A stretch of 64,000 nt of DNA from Desulfobotulus mexicanus (lineage in GTDB: Bacteria > Desulfobacterota > Desulfobacteria > Desulfobacterales > ASO4-4). The stretch lies in NCBI RefSeq assembly GCF_006175995.1, contig NZ_VDMB01000019.1, positions 1-64,000 on the forward strand, written 5' to 3'. Below are positions 33,473 to 43,007 of this stretch, one piece after another. The notes beneath the pieces were generated by a model. That model did no database searches. It was not told the DNA's origin and was given only the letters and a program-made list of their open reading frames with translations. Made by a program: the position numbers and the translations under genes. Within the stretch, counting starts at the first letter, position 1; the number at the start of each line of letters is the position of its first letter.

Positions 33473-35098
33473 ATGTTTGCCCCTGCTCCCTGCTATCATT
33501 CAGACGTGCTCATAGTTGGCGGAGGCATCGCCGGACTGGTCACGGCACTTAAACTTCTGGACAGCAATCTTTCCCTGATCATTCTGGACAGGGACAGGAA
33601 AGATAAACTGGGAGGACTTGCAAAGGAATCCTTCGGCGGAATCTGTGCTGTGGGTACACCCCTTCAAAAACGCATGGGGATTCCCGACACACCGGAAATA
33701 GCATGGGAAGACTGGAAACGGGTGGCCCGTTTCCGCAGGGAAGACAAATGGCCCAAAGCCTGGGCCAAACGCTACGTAGAACATTCTGAAAAAGACATTT
33801 ATACCTTCCTTACAGAGCTGGGTATACGCTTTCTACCCGTAGTCAACTGGCCGGAACGGGGCATGCTGCAAACGGCAAATTCCCTGCCCAGATGGCACAT
33901 TGCCTGGGGAACAGGGCACCGCATCATTGAGTGTCTTCTCAAAGCCATACATGACCACCCCAATCGAAACAAACTGAGCTTCCGTTTTGGCCACTGCGTG
34001 AAAAATATCACCATACAACAGGGCAAAGTCTGCGGATGCACAGGTACCATGGAAGGCACAGGCCGCCCCTTTGAAGCCCATGCGGACAGGGTCGTACTCA
34101 GTGCCGGCGGCATCTGCGGAGGCAATCTTTCCCGTGTGCGCAGGCACTGGCCCGGCCATCTGGACAAAATCCCCTCCAGACTTCTCAACGGCAGCCACCG
34201 CTTTGCAGACGGCCTTATCCACGATGCAGCAGCAGCCATAGGCGGAAAAGTGGATCATCCGGATCGCCAGTGGCACTATGCCGCAGGCATCCCCTATCCT
34301 AAAAGTCTCATCGAAAATCAGGGGTTAAGCCTTGTTCCGCCAAGGTCTGCTCTATGGCTCAATGCAAAGGGCGAGCGCATCGGTCCCCTGCCCCTGATGG
34401 GATACACGGATACTGGCTACATCGTAGAGCGTCTTTGCCGGGAGGAAGAACCCTTTTCATGGCTGCTTTTGAACCGGAAAATTGCCCTGAGAGAAATGGC
34501 CGTATCCGGTTGTGACTACATGACAGCCTTCCGCCACAGAAAATTTTTAAAGATGATCCGGGAGCTTCTTTTCGGTAACAGGGAGCTTACCGACCGCCTG
34601 ATCCGGGAATCCGATGATATTCTTACAGCAGCCACCCTCATGGAACTTGGCCGGAAAATGCAGGAAAAGACGCCGGAAGTACCCCTCAACATGAAAGCCA
34701 TGGAAAAAGCGGTCAGGGCCTATGACCGTCAGATTGAATGGGGTCCCTCCTTTTTTACCGATGATCAGCTCAGGCGCATCGCCATCACCCGCAAATACCG
34801 GGGAGACCGGCTGCGCACCTGCAAATTTCAGCAGATTCTCGATCCTTCCGCAGGCCCCCTCATGGCCATCCGCACCTTTATCCTCACCAGAAAATCCCTT
34901 GGCGGCATACGGACAGACCTGAAAAGCCGGGTACTCAACGGACAGGACAGCCCCATCCCCGGCCTCTTTGCCGCAGGTGAAACCGCAGGCTTTGGCGGCG
35001 GCAACATGCACGGGAAAGGGGCACTGGAAGGCACCTTTCTGGGCGGTGCCATCCTGACGGCTCACCATGCGGCGGGAAGTATCTGCAAAGGCGAATAA
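33473..35098 (+). CDS. FAD-dependent dehydrogenase of the fumarate reductase/KsdD-like family
   Basis: This 541-residue flavoprotein has AAGGA eight bases before its ATG. The N-terminal Rossmann motif VLIVGGGIAGLVTALKLLD (about 12-30) binds FAD. The C-terminal GLFAAGETAGFGGGNMHGKG (about 490-510) and ALEGTFLGGAI close the FAD site. The middle, substrate-covering domain is that of COG3573-type FAD-binding dehydrogenases, relatives of 3-ketosteroid dehydrogenases and fumarate reductase flavoproteins. There is no signal peptide and no haem motif, so it is probably cytoplasmic. Substrate is unknown and neighbours do not suggest one. A hairpin-rich non-coding element begins two bases after its stop codon. 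Confidence 0.82.
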   Translation: MFAPAPCYHSDVLIVGGGIAGLVTALKLLDSNLSLIILDRDRKDKLGGLAKESFGGICAVGTPLQKRMGIPDTPEIAWEDWKRVARFRREDKWPKAWAKRYVEHSEKDIYTFLTELGIRFLPVVNWPERGMLQTANSLPRWHIAWGTGHRIIECLLKAIHDHPNRNKLSFRFGHCVKNITIQQGKVCGCTGTMEGTGRPFEAHADRVVLSAGGICGGNLSRVRRHWPGHLDKIPSRLLNGSHRFADGLIHDAAAAIGGKVDHPDRQWHYAAGIPYPKSLIENQGLSLVPPRSALWLNAKGERIGPLPLMGYTDTGYIVERLCREEEPFSWLLLNRKIALREMAVSGCDYMTAFRHRKFLKMIRELLFGNRELTDRLIRESDDILTAATLMELGRKMQEKTPEVPLNMKAMEKAVRAYDRQIEWGPSFFTDDQLRRIAITRKYRGDRLRTCKFQQILDPSAGPLMAIRTFILTRKSLGGIRTDLKSRVLNGQDSPIPGLFAAGETAGFGGGNMHGKGALEGTFLGGAILTAHHAAGSICKGE

Positions 35099-35100
35099 AC

Positions 35101-35452
35101 TGTAATTATTCAGCACAGTTTATTCTGAACTGCCAATACTGTAATAATTGCAGCAGCTTCGTACTGTTGCAAGGCTCCGTGGCTATTTGCAAGTGACATT
35201 GCAATCGTTTCGGATCAGAGCTTTGAAGGCCTGTGCGAAAGAAGCGGCAAACTGTCTGAGCCGCCACAAAGGCAGCGTGCTTAAGCCTGCCATGGTAATC
35301 AAAAAGCTTATCCTGCCTGTGGCGGGGAGTTTTTGCCGCTTCCGCACAGGCCAAGAAGCTCCCGAATAAGATTGCGTCACGGGCAAATAGCCTGGGGCCT
35401 GTGCAGCTGTCTTGCATGTATGGTACCTGGAAAACTGTGCTGAACAGTTACA
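35101..35452. repeat. MITE-like element, copy 1, with terminal inverted repeats and long inner palindrome
   Basis: This is a 352-base non-coding unit. Its ends are inverted repeats of 21 bases that differ at two positions: 35101-35121 (TGTAATTATTCAGCACAGTTT) and the complement of 35432-35452 (TGTAACTGTTCAGCACAGTTT). Inside, 35228-35252 and 35328-35352 form a second near-perfect inverted repeat, so the unit can fold into a long hairpin. It begins two bases after a stop codon and ends before the stop of the convergent gene. A related unit lies at 38901-39323 in the opposite orientation. No coding frame or transposase is inside, so movement would need an enzyme from elsewhere. Confidence 0.8.
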
Positions 35453-35479
35453 ATAAACGTTTTTAAAAAAAAATCCCTC

Positions 35480-37192
35480 TCAGATATCCAGCCTCCCCGC
35501 AAGATTCAGACGTTCATCCAAAACTGCCCTCAGGTCTGCCATACCCCCCAGCTGATTCTCCAGCTCACGGATCTTTTTATCTGTCATGGCATGGACTTCT
35601 TCATGGAGACGGGCACGCAGGGTTTCGGTTGCTTCTCTGGCGGCTCTGGTAACGGCTCCCCGCACCACCGCATCCAGACTGGATGAGAGTTTTATTTCAG
35701 GTTTTTCCAGTGTTCCGCCAAGGTCTCCCTGCACAGTAATGCGATTTATATCCCTAAGGCCCGATGCCACAGCAGCCCTTACCCTGTCTCCGGAATCCGG
35801 CATCTCAAAACTCACTCCGGTAAGATCAAGCGCCATCTTTCCCTTCAGAGCGCCGCGGCTGCTGATGAGATCCACAGAAAAATCACCCTTTTCAGCATTC
35901 AGGGCAAGATCACCACTGCCCATGGTTTCAGGGTGCCACCCGCTGACACCAGCCTTTAGATGATCGGTGGGCGCTTTGGGATTCACACGGTCAAAAACAA
36001 GCTGAAGGTCAAAGCTTTCAATATCTGAAAGACTGTCTCCTTTGAAACGGATTTCCATGGGACTTCCCACCAAAGGCTGCTGGGCCGTTGCATTGCGAAG
36101 AGTTCCCTTAAGATTTCCGACTGGAACTTCAAGGGAAAGACTGGCTCTTCGTATAAGAAAATCCGGCCGTACCGGGATTTCTGCAAACAGAATGTCCACG
36201 CCTTCACTGCGCAGAACTTTTTCAGGCTCTGGTTTCTTTTCCCTTTCACGAACCCTGTCCAGCAAAGGTTCCACCCTGCGGTAAAGCCCAAGCCCTTTAC
36301 GTAGGCGATTTTCCCATTCAGGACCAAGGAGGATACCCGTAATATTGCTCAGTCCTTCATCGGAAATCCCATACCTCTCCATTAGATTATTAACATCCTC
36401 TGAGGCCATGCTGCCAAGGGAAGCCATACGTCTGCGAAGATCAGCAATGCTCTCTTCCATTTCCCGTCGCGTATTCCGCAGGGCAAGAATATCTTTGTCC
36501 ACACTGGACTTGATCTCCCTAAGCTCCCTTGCCCCGGTAAGTACACCACTAAGTCCGCTACCCCTTTTCAGGTTTTCTATGCGCGTTCTGTAGGCTCTAA
36601 AATCATCGGCATCGGGGAGATTTTTAAGTCTTTCATCAAACCTTTCATATTCCTGCCTCAGGGCCTTTTCCAGATTTTCCGCCTCTTCCAGAGATCCCAG
36701 GGAAGCCCTCTCAAGAATGATTTGCACATCGGGAATTTCCATGGAGGGCATGGGGATACGCTCCCTCAAGGATGAAGCGGATTCCTCCCCCGTCTCTTTT
36801 CTTCCCTTATCTTTTTTATCCTTTTCAGGCAAAGCACCGGAAACCCTGCGGGGCGTTCCCAGACGGATACCCTCCACAGTCATTTCCGTCACATCTATCT
36901 TACGAAGCATCAGTGCCTTTGTATCCATCCTCATGCTGATATTTGCAATTTCCACGGCATTTGTCATGGGAGCATCCGGATCCGTAATCTCAATGCCGGA
37001 AAGCCTTAGCCCCAGCGGAAAAAGACCGGGTCTGGCACCGGCCACATCCACCTTTGCCCCCACCATCCCCGTACCTGCCACTTCAATGGCCTTGGCGATG
37101 AAGGGACCGGATAAAAACATGAAACCCGCCACAAGAAGAGCAGTTATCACAATAAAAGCCGCAAGACCCGGCCAGCGAATCCACTTTGTCAT
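35480..37192 (-). CDS. TIGR03545-family protein (AsmA-like, membrane-anchored)
   Basis: I start at ATG 37192, after a G-rich site, rather than at the longer frame that would overlap the upstream gene. The 570-residue product has one N-terminal membrane helix (about 10-30) and a long soluble part. An AsmA-like beta segment (GAKVDVAGARPGLFPLGL and GIEITDPDAPM) precedes a helical coiled-coil region (about 165-300) with ELREIKSSVDKDI and MEESIADLRRRMASL. Further beta-rich segments and a C-terminal coiled coil follow. This is the layout of TIGR03545, always found beside a TIGR03546 protein, as here, 16 bases upstream. The pair may shape the cell envelope, but no function is proven. Confidence 0.85.
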   Translation of the reverse strand: MTKWIRWPGLAAFIVITALLVAGFMFLSGPFIAKAIEVAGTGMVGAKVDVAGARPGLFPLGLRLSGIEITDPDAPMTNAVEIANISMRMDTKALMLRKIDVTEMTVEGIRLGTPRRVSGALPEKDKKDKGRKETGEESASSLRERIPMPSMEIPDVQIILERASLGSLEEAENLEKALRQEYERFDERLKNLPDADDFRAYRTRIENLKRGSGLSGVLTGARELREIKSSVDKDILALRNTRREMEESIADLRRRMASLGSMASEDVNNLMERYGISDEGLSNITGILLGPEWENRLRKGLGLYRRVEPLLDRVREREKKPEPEKVLRSEGVDILFAEIPVRPDFLIRRASLSLEVPVGNLKGTLRNATAQQPLVGSPMEIRFKGDSLSDIESFDLQLVFDRVNPKAPTDHLKAGVSGWHPETMGSGDLALNAEKGDFSVDLISSRGALKGKMALDLTGVSFEMPDSGDRVRAAVASGLRDINRITVQGDLGGTLEKPEIKLSSSLDAVVRGAVTRAAREATETLRARLHEEVHAMTDKKIRELENQLGGMADLRAVLDERLNLAGRLDI

Positions 37193-37208
37193 TATTTTTC
37201 CCCCTTTT

Positions 37209-37712
37209 TCAGCCAAGCGACTTATAGGCCATGAAGATTTTTGTTCCTTTAATAATCTGGGCAATACGGGTCTTCTGAATCCAGTCCATAAACTGGCTGC
37301 GGTATTTTTTGATAAGGAACTGGAGCATAAAAAACAGAGGAATGAAAAGAAGAAGGGAGATCACAAAGCTTCCCATGAAAACCGTATTGTTAAAACGGAT
37401 CAGGCGCAGCACAGGCATGTTGTAAAGGCTGGTCCAGAACCCTTCGATGCCCGGATGGGAAAGCAGCCAGAAGCCTGCTCCATGGAAAAGGGGATCCAGA
37501 AGAAAGGCCAGCGCCGTAAAAAGCCCCCAGCCCAGAAAAAAAGCCGAGAGGTTCACCTTGAGCACCAGCACCAGAAACAGGAGGCAGAGGGTGAGGAGGC
37601 CAAAGAAGGGCGTAAACCCGGCCACCATGGAAAAACACAGGGCAAGACTGATCTGACCCGGTGACGCTTCCGAGTTCAGGATCTTTAAAAAAGAAGCAAG
37701 GGGTTTGATCAT
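37209..37712 (-). CDS. TIGR03546-family membrane protein (DUF2062), partner of the TIGR03545 gene
   Basis: AAGGA just before ATG 37712 picks this start over an in-frame ATG at 37835. The 167-residue protein has DUF2062-type hydrophobic helices (about 18-65, 90-115). Visible segments are SPGQISLALCFSMVAGFTPF, LLTLCLLFLVLVLKVNLSAF and FNNTVFMGSFVISLLLFIP. TIGR03546 proteins are inner-membrane proteins encoded next to TIGR03545, and that arrangement is seen here with a 16-base gap. Their joint role is unknown. Confidence 0.87.
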   Translation of the reverse strand: MIKPLASFLKILNSEASPGQISLALCFSMVAGFTPFFGLLTLCLLFLVLVLKVNLSAFFLGWGLFTALAFLLDPLFHGAGFWLLSHPGIEGFWTSLYNMPVLRLIRFNNTVFMGSFVISLLLFIPLFFMLQFLIKKYRSQFMDWIQKTRIAQIIKGTKIFMAYKSLG

Positions 37713-37785
37713 GGCATCCTTTCCTTTCAAACGGGTAAACAGAAGAGAATCAGACCGCACAGGGATTCTTCCATAAACATGAAAA

Positions 37786-38880
37786 TCAGGACCGCATCCA
37801 TACATCCCTCTGGGGAAAGGGAATTTCAATTTCATGACGGTTCAGGGACTTATAAATTTCCATATACAGCTCATGGGAGACAAGGCCCCTTTGTTCCGGC
37901 TTTTCTATCCAGCATAGCAGCTCAAAATCCAGACTGGAATCCCCAAAGCCCCGAAGACGCACACGGGGCTCAGGGTCTCTGCACACGGAAAGATTCCCCT
38001 TTGCCACCTCCCCCAGCACAGCAGTCACCTGATCCACATCGGAACCATAGGCAACACCTACCTTGATACGAATACGGTATTTAACCCATCTGCCGCCGGA
38101 CTCGTTTACAATCTTTGAATTGGCCATGAGGGAGTTGGGAATAATAACTTCCACATCATCTCTGGTCAGAAGACGGGTGGACCGGATTCCCACCTTGGTG
38201 ACCTCTCCCCTTTCCTTGCCGTCCAGAACCACATAATCACCCATCTTGTAAGGTGCATCGGCGATAATGAAAAAACCGGCAAAGAGGTTGGCAAGGGTAT
38301 CTCTGGCGGCAAAACCCACGGCAATACCTATAACACCGGCAGAAGCCAGCCATGCCGTGGCATCAATATTCCAGACCTGAAGCAGGGCATAGGTGCCAAT
38401 GGCTATGATGATGACCGTCATCACAAGATCAAAAAGTGGCAGAGTGCGCTCTTCCACAATGGCAAAGCGGTCCCGCACCCTGCCCAGCATTTCCAGAAAA
38501 ATATGACTGGCCTTCAGTGCCGTACGGATCAGCTGCAGAATCAGAATACTTACAAGTATTCTGATGGTAAGAGAAGTGGCATAATCACCCAGAGGCAGGG
38601 TGTGCAGAGCTGTGACCAGACTGATGTAGGAAACAAGCAGTGCCGCAACCCCGGCCCCCATACGCACAAGCTGCCCCATGGATTCAGAATCCGCACGCTC
38701 CGTAATTTTAAGGCCCCAGAAAAGGATAAAGGTCCGCACAAGAAATGCCAGACTAAAACCAAGACTAAGGATAACAAGCCCCAGAAGAAAGGGATAGGTG
38801 GCCAGAAGATCCCAGCTGCCTTCCAGCCATGGGGGCAGCCATAAGGGTGTATCAATGGAAGCATCAGCTATGCCGTTCAT
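37786..38880 (-). CDS. MscS-family mechanosensitive channel
   Basis: This 364-residue protein has an N-terminal set of membrane helices (about 25-50, 70-95, 105-125, 150-172) and the pore helix ATAWLASAGVIGIAVGFAA (about 172-190). The MscS beta domain (ADAPYKMGDYVVLDGKERGEV, about 205-225) and the alpha-beta C-terminal domain (FGDSSLDFELLCWI) follow. It would open under membrane tension to release solutes during osmotic downshock. It lies upstream of the TIGR03546/TIGR03545 pair on the same strand with a 73-base gap. A second MscS-type gene is at 50344. Its start is 20 bases from one end of the second hairpin-rich element, which therefore sits in its promoter region. Confidence 0.92.
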   Translation of the reverse strand: MNGIADASIDTPLWLPPWLEGSWDLLATYPFLLGLVILSLGFSLAFLVRTFILFWGLKITERADSESMGQLVRMGAGVAALLVSYISLVTALHTLPLGDYATSLTIRILVSILILQLIRTALKASHIFLEMLGRVRDRFAIVEERTLPLFDLVMTVIIIAIGTYALLQVWNIDATAWLASAGVIGIAVGFAARDTLANLFAGFFIIADAPYKMGDYVVLDGKERGEVTKVGIRSTRLLTRDDVEVIIPNSLMANSKIVNESGGRWVKYRIRIKVGVAYGSDVDQVTAVLGEVAKGNLSVCRDPEPRVRLRGFGDSSLDFELLCWIEKPEQRGLVSHELYMEIYKSLNRHEIEIPFPQRDVWMRS

Positions 38881-38900
38881 CTATAGTATCCTTTCATTCC

Positions 38901-39323
38901 TGTAATTGCTCAGCACCATCTTCGCTGGCTAAGAATCATAACAGTCAGGCAGATGCACAGGCACCCAAGCTGTTTGCCAGTGACGCAATCTTATTCGGAA
39001 GCTTTTTGCCCTGTGCGGAACCGGCAAAAACTCGCCGCCACAGGCAGGATAAGCTTTTTTATTACCATAGCAGGCTTGGACACGCTGCCTTTGTGTCGGC
39101 TCAGACAGTTTGCCGCTTCTTATTAGCACTCCGGCACTCAAGCTTGAAAAAGTTTATTGTTTTTTCACAGCAGTCTCTGGGTTTTTGGCTTGAGTGCCGG
39201 ACAAAACTTTGATCCGAAACGATTGCAACGTCACCTGCAAACAGCCAGGGTGCCTTGCAATAGAGCTGAGCCCATCAAACTACATCGTTGGAATTTCAGA
39301 ATAAATTGTACTGCACAATTACT
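38901..39323. repeat. MITE-like element, copy 2, inverted relative to copy 1 and interrupted
   Basis: This unit matches the reverse complement of the 35101-35452 element over most of its length. For example, long near-identical stretches occur at about 38965-39125 and again at about 39208-39245. Its ends, TGTAATTGCTCAGCACC at 38901 and the complement of about 39303-39323, resemble the copy 1 ends but are more diverged. A stem-loop insert of about 80 bases (39121-39202) replaces part of the inner palindrome. It occupies the whole gap between the MscS and sbcC genes. No gene is inside. Confidence 0.78.
39130..39201. repeat. Nested stem-loop insert in copy 2
   Basis: A perfect 14-base inverted repeat, TCCGGCACTCAAGC (39130-39143) and GCTTGAGTGCCGGA (39188-39201), encloses 44 bases. 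It is absent from copy 1 at the corresponding place, so it is an insertion into, or replacement within, the older element. It may be a second small mobile hairpin. Confidence 0.65.
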
Positions 39324-39332
39324 CTTTTTTTA

Positions 39333-42300
39333 TCATTCAGGCTGTACACAGCCCGGTCCCTGAATCCTGCTCCTGCCGCCGGGACCGGGAATCACCTGTA
39401 TGCGGCTGGCCATGCGTTCACGGATACTGGAAACATGGGAAATAATACCAATCAGCCGCCCCTCCTTATGAAGGGAAGAGAGGGTTTCCAGGGCCATATC
39501 CAGAGCTTCTTCGTCCAGGGTTCCGAAACCCTCATCCAGAAAAAGGGAATCCACCCGCATATTTCTGCTGGACATCCCGGACAGTCCCAGAGCAAGGGCC
39601 AGACTGACAATGAACCTTTCACCACCGGAGAGATTTTTTGTGGACCGGATCTCTCCTGCCTGATAGCTGTCCACCACACAAAGCTCCAGAGGTGCTTCCA
39701 CCTTCCTTGTGAGAAGATAACGGTCCGTCATTTTTCCAAGCTGCCGGTTGGCATAGCCCAGCATGTATTCAAAGGTAAGGCCCTGGGCGAAGTTACGGAA
39801 TTTTTTACCGTCTGCGGAACCGATGAGAAGATGCAGATCACTCCAGCGGCTGCAGATTTTCTTCTGTAGCTCTTCGGCATCCTTTTCCCTCTGGAAGACC
39901 TCCTTCTGTTTTGCATGGTCTGCCAGACGCTGACCTATGGCACCGATTTCCTGCTGGAGCCGGGTAAGGTCCTCTTCCATACTGGCGATAGCTTCCTGAA
40001 GTTCCGGAGCCGGGGTATCCGTAAGGGCTTTTTTGCGCTCCGTTTCCAGAAGTTCAGTTTTTTCCCTCCTGCGTAAAAGAAGCTCCGTTTCTTCCTTCTT
40101 AAGCTTTTCCAGCTCCTGCATCAGACTTTTGCGTTCTTTTTCATCAAGGGATGCTCCCTGATAATCCTTTTCATCCTGAAAACCCGCATCCGGAAGGCCT
40201 GCTGCAAAATTTTCTTCCGCCTCTGCAAGGGGAACGGCCCTTAGCCTGCGGGACTCCTCCAGATCCAAAAGCCTCTGCCGAAGCCGGTCCAGCTGCTGAA
40301 AAGCCTCCTGCAGGGCCTTATCCTTTTCAACTTTAAGCTTTTCTGCCTTATCAATATTTTTTAAAATCAAGGACTCTTCAAGATCCGGATTCCGGTCGCC
40401 AAATAGATCCGAGCGACTTTTGGAAAGGGTTTCCATCTCTTTCTGCAAAGAGGCAATATTTTTCGAAGCCTCCTGCTTTTCTCCATCAAGTCTTCCAAGC
40501 TCTGTAACATGGTGGGCAAGCTGAACTTCAAGGGTCTGTATCTCAGCCATGAGGGTCTGCCTGCTTTTTTCCTGAGCCATCCACTCCCTTTTACGGAAAG
40601 TAAGCTCCTGGCGCAGCCCTTCGAGGGATGCCACATCCAGAGAAGAAACTCCATAAACTGAGACTACCTTTAAAAGGGCATCAAAATTTTCACTGTACCG
40701 GGTCTTTATCTCCTGAAGCTCCGCCTGCAGACGTTTGGCTTCAGATAATGCGACTTCCTTAAGATACATGGCCTCACGCAGATTATCACGGCAATCTGCA
40801 AGGGTCTTTTGAAATTTTTCAACATCTTTTTTATCTTTAAAAATTTCTTTTTCAAGGGTCTCTGCAGCACCAACCCTTTCCTGAACGGCCTGCTGAAGCG
40901 CCCTGTTTTCTTCCCCAAGAAAGGGCAGAACATTTTCCAGTTTTTCAAAAGAATCCTTCCATGCAAGATCTTCCATGGCCCTTTGGATTTTTTGCTCCGT
41001 AAGCTCCTGATCCCCAAGGTTTTTTCTTTTTTTCAAAACAAGCTGTTCTTTATCCTTGCGAAGCTCAGCTTCCTTCACACCAAGAGCCATCAGATTTTTT
41101 TCTAAAGCCTTCAGATCTTTACGCAGTTTTTTCAGCTCCTCTTCCGCTGCATCGGGCAGGGGAATGTTTTCTTTGGCATAGGGATGCTCCACTGAACCGC
41201 AAAGGGGACAGGGCTTACCGTCCTCAAGCCTTGTACGGGCTTCCTCCAGATCCTGAATTCTTCGCAGAAGAAGTACTTGGGTTTCCAGCAGACCAGCTTC
41301 CCGCTCTAAAACGACTTTTTCAGCCTCTGCCTTTTCCATGGAAAGGACAAGTTCCTTTTCAGCCTTAAAAAGCCCTTCCTCCTGCTGATTTAAATTGAGA
41401 GATTCCTTTTTCAATCCGGCGACCTCAGCAAAAGACTGACCCAAGGCATCAAAAAACGACTGCTTTTCCTTAAGCTCCCAGATCTGATTCCGCCATTCCC
41501 CAAGCTCTTTTCCCTGAAGAAGCTTTTCAAGGCCTGCCTGTTTTTCGTCGAGAACTGCCTGCAATGCCAGCGCTTTCCCTTCGGCTTTTTCCAGATCCTT
41601 ATTTTTTTTCACATGGTTTTTTTCCGCAAGATCAGCTTCTTTCTCCGCCTGATCCACAGCCTTCAAATTATAAAGGGACTTTCCATGTATATCCTGCAGG
41701 GCATCCATCCGGGCCTCAATACCCGTAAGGTCGGTGATAAGGGAAGCATCCGCTGCCTGCAACTTAAGATAAGTCTCTGCCTTATCCAAAAGCCCGGCTG
41801 CCTTGAGCCGCTTTTTTTCATCCTTTTCCTGCTCCCTGCGACAGCCTGCGATCTTTTTTTCCAGCTCTTCCAGAGCCCTAAGCGCTGTTTTGAAGGGGAC
41901 TTTTTTTTCTTCAATCCGAAAGTCCAGCTCACGGACCCTGCGAAAAACAGGCTGCTGTTCAGTGAATACTGCCCGGATCGCTACAAGGGCCTGTTCCGCC
42001 TCTGCCAGCATCTTTTCCGCATCCTGGCAGGAAGTTTCAAGTAAAGGGAGTTCCTTTAGCCATTGCGCCTGACTCTCCACATCCCTTTGTTCCTGTTTTC
42101 TAAGGGATGTGAGAGCCGCATACATTCCGGAAAGCTCCAGTGCCAGCATAGCCCGCTTCAGCTTCTCCGCATCCGGCTGAAAAGCCTGCTGCCGGACTTC
42201 GAGGGCTTCTTTTTCCTTTGCGATGCTTATCAGCTCTTTCTCAAGATCAAAAAGGCCTTTCAGCCATGCAAAAGCTTCTGTTTTAAGCCTGAATGCCCCT

Positions 42301-43007
42301 TTCAGATCCTTTTCCAAAAGAAAGTTTTCTTTCAGCTTTTCCTCTTGTTCCTGCTCTTCTTCCCGGCTCATCAGCACCAGATTTTTTAAACCGGCGGAAA
42401 GTTCTTCAAGCTTTTTTTTCTCCAGAGACAGACGCTCATGCACACGCATGGAAATCTCACCGTAAATCCCGGTTCCAGTAATCTGCTCCAGAATTCTGGA
42501 ACGATCATCGGAGTCGGCTTCCAGAAAGGCGGCAAAGGCACCCTGAGCCAACATCATGGATCGGGTAAAACGTTTAAAGTCCATGCCCGAGACCTCTTCC
42601 ACCCGGAGAGGAACCTCACTCAGACCCGTAATCACAGAATCGGGCTGATTTTCATTCACAAACTCATGCCTTGCATTCTGAAGTGCTCCTTCATACTTTC
42701 TGCGGGCACGGTGCTGACTCCAGTGACAGCGAAAAGTCCCTGCTCCGGTTTCAAAACGAACTTCGGCAGAACAGGTGCCGGTCTGACGGCTCATGATCTC
42801 ATTGGTGCTTTTATTCACTTTTTCAAGGCGGGGAGTACAGCCGTAAAGGGCCAGACAGATGGCATCCAGAATGGTACTTTTCCCGGCACCTGTCGGGCCG
42901 GTAATGGCAAAAATACCGTCTGCCACAAAGGATGGATGGCTAAAATCTATGGACCAGCGGCCCGTCAGGGAATTGAGATTTTCAAAGGAAACCGAAAGAA
43001 TTTTCAT
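39333..43007 (-). CDS. sbcC: Exonuclease SbcCD subunit C (SMC-like ATPase)
   Basis: This 1224-residue protein has a Walker A motif FAITGPTGAGKSTILDAI (about residues 33-50) and long coiled-coil arms. A zinc hook CPLCGSVEHPY lies in the middle (about 598-608). At the C-terminus are the signature LSGGERFIVSLALALGLSG (about 1120-1140) and Walker B SLFLDEGFGTLDE. With SbcD it opens and cuts hairpins, cruciforms and blocked DNA ends. The start codon overlaps the sbcD stop (TAATG). Long palindromes are its classic substrates, and two hairpin-rich elements lie next to it, but that closeness may be chance. Confidence 0.95.
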   Translation of the reverse strand: MKILSVSFENLNSLTGRWSIDFSHPSFVADGIFAITGPTGAGKSTILDAICLALYGCTPRLEKVNKSTNEIMSRQTGTCSAEVRFETGAGTFRCHWSQHRARRKYEGALQNARHEFVNENQPDSVITGLSEVPLRVEEVSGMDFKRFTRSMMLAQGAFAAFLEADSDDRSRILEQITGTGIYGEISMRVHERLSLEKKKLEELSAGLKNLVLMSREEEQEQEEKLKENFLLEKDLKGAFRLKTEAFAWLKGLFDLEKELISIAKEKEALEVRQQAFQPDAEKLKRAMLALELSGMYAALTSLRKQEQRDVESQAQWLKELPLLETSCQDAEKMLAEAEQALVAIRAVFTEQQPVFRRVRELDFRIEEKKVPFKTALRALEELEKKIAGCRREQEKDEKKRLKAAGLLDKAETYLKLQAADASLITDLTGIEARMDALQDIHGKSLYNLKAVDQAEKEADLAEKNHVKKNKDLEKAEGKALALQAVLDEKQAGLEKLLQGKELGEWRNQIWELKEKQSFFDALGQSFAEVAGLKKESLNLNQQEEGLFKAEKELVLSMEKAEAEKVVLEREAGLLETQVLLLRRIQDLEEARTRLEDGKPCPLCGSVEHPYAKENIPLPDAAEEELKKLRKDLKALEKNLMALGVKEAELRKDKEQLVLKKRKNLGDQELTEQKIQRAMEDLAWKDSFEKLENVLPFLGEENRALQQAVQERVGAAETLEKEIFKDKKDVEKFQKTLADCRDNLREAMYLKEVALSEAKRLQAELQEIKTRYSENFDALLKVVSVYGVSSLDVASLEGLRQELTFRKREWMAQEKSRQTLMAEIQTLEVQLAHHVTELGRLDGEKQEASKNIASLQKEMETLSKSRSDLFGDRNPDLEESLILKNIDKAEKLKVEKDKALQEAFQQLDRLRQRLLDLEESRRLRAVPLAEAEENFAAGLPDAGFQDEKDYQGASLDEKERKSLMQELEKLKKEETELLLRRREKTELLETERKKALTDTPAPELQEAIASMEEDLTRLQQEIGAIGQRLADHAKQKEVFQREKDAEELQKKICSRWSDLHLLIGSADGKKFRNFAQGLTFEYMLGYANRQLGKMTDRYLLTRKVEAPLELCVVDSYQAGEIRSTKNLSGGERFIVSLALALGLSGMSSRNMRVDSLFLDEGFGTLDEEALDMALETLSSLHKEGRLIGIISHVSSIRERMASRIQVIPGPGGRSRIQGPGCVQPE

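Noticed and set aside
35101-35452. Protein-coding frames of 60-100 codons within the repeat element
   Set aside because: Frames exist on both strands because of the palindromic layout, but none has a ribosome-binding site, and the frame is not kept in copy 2.
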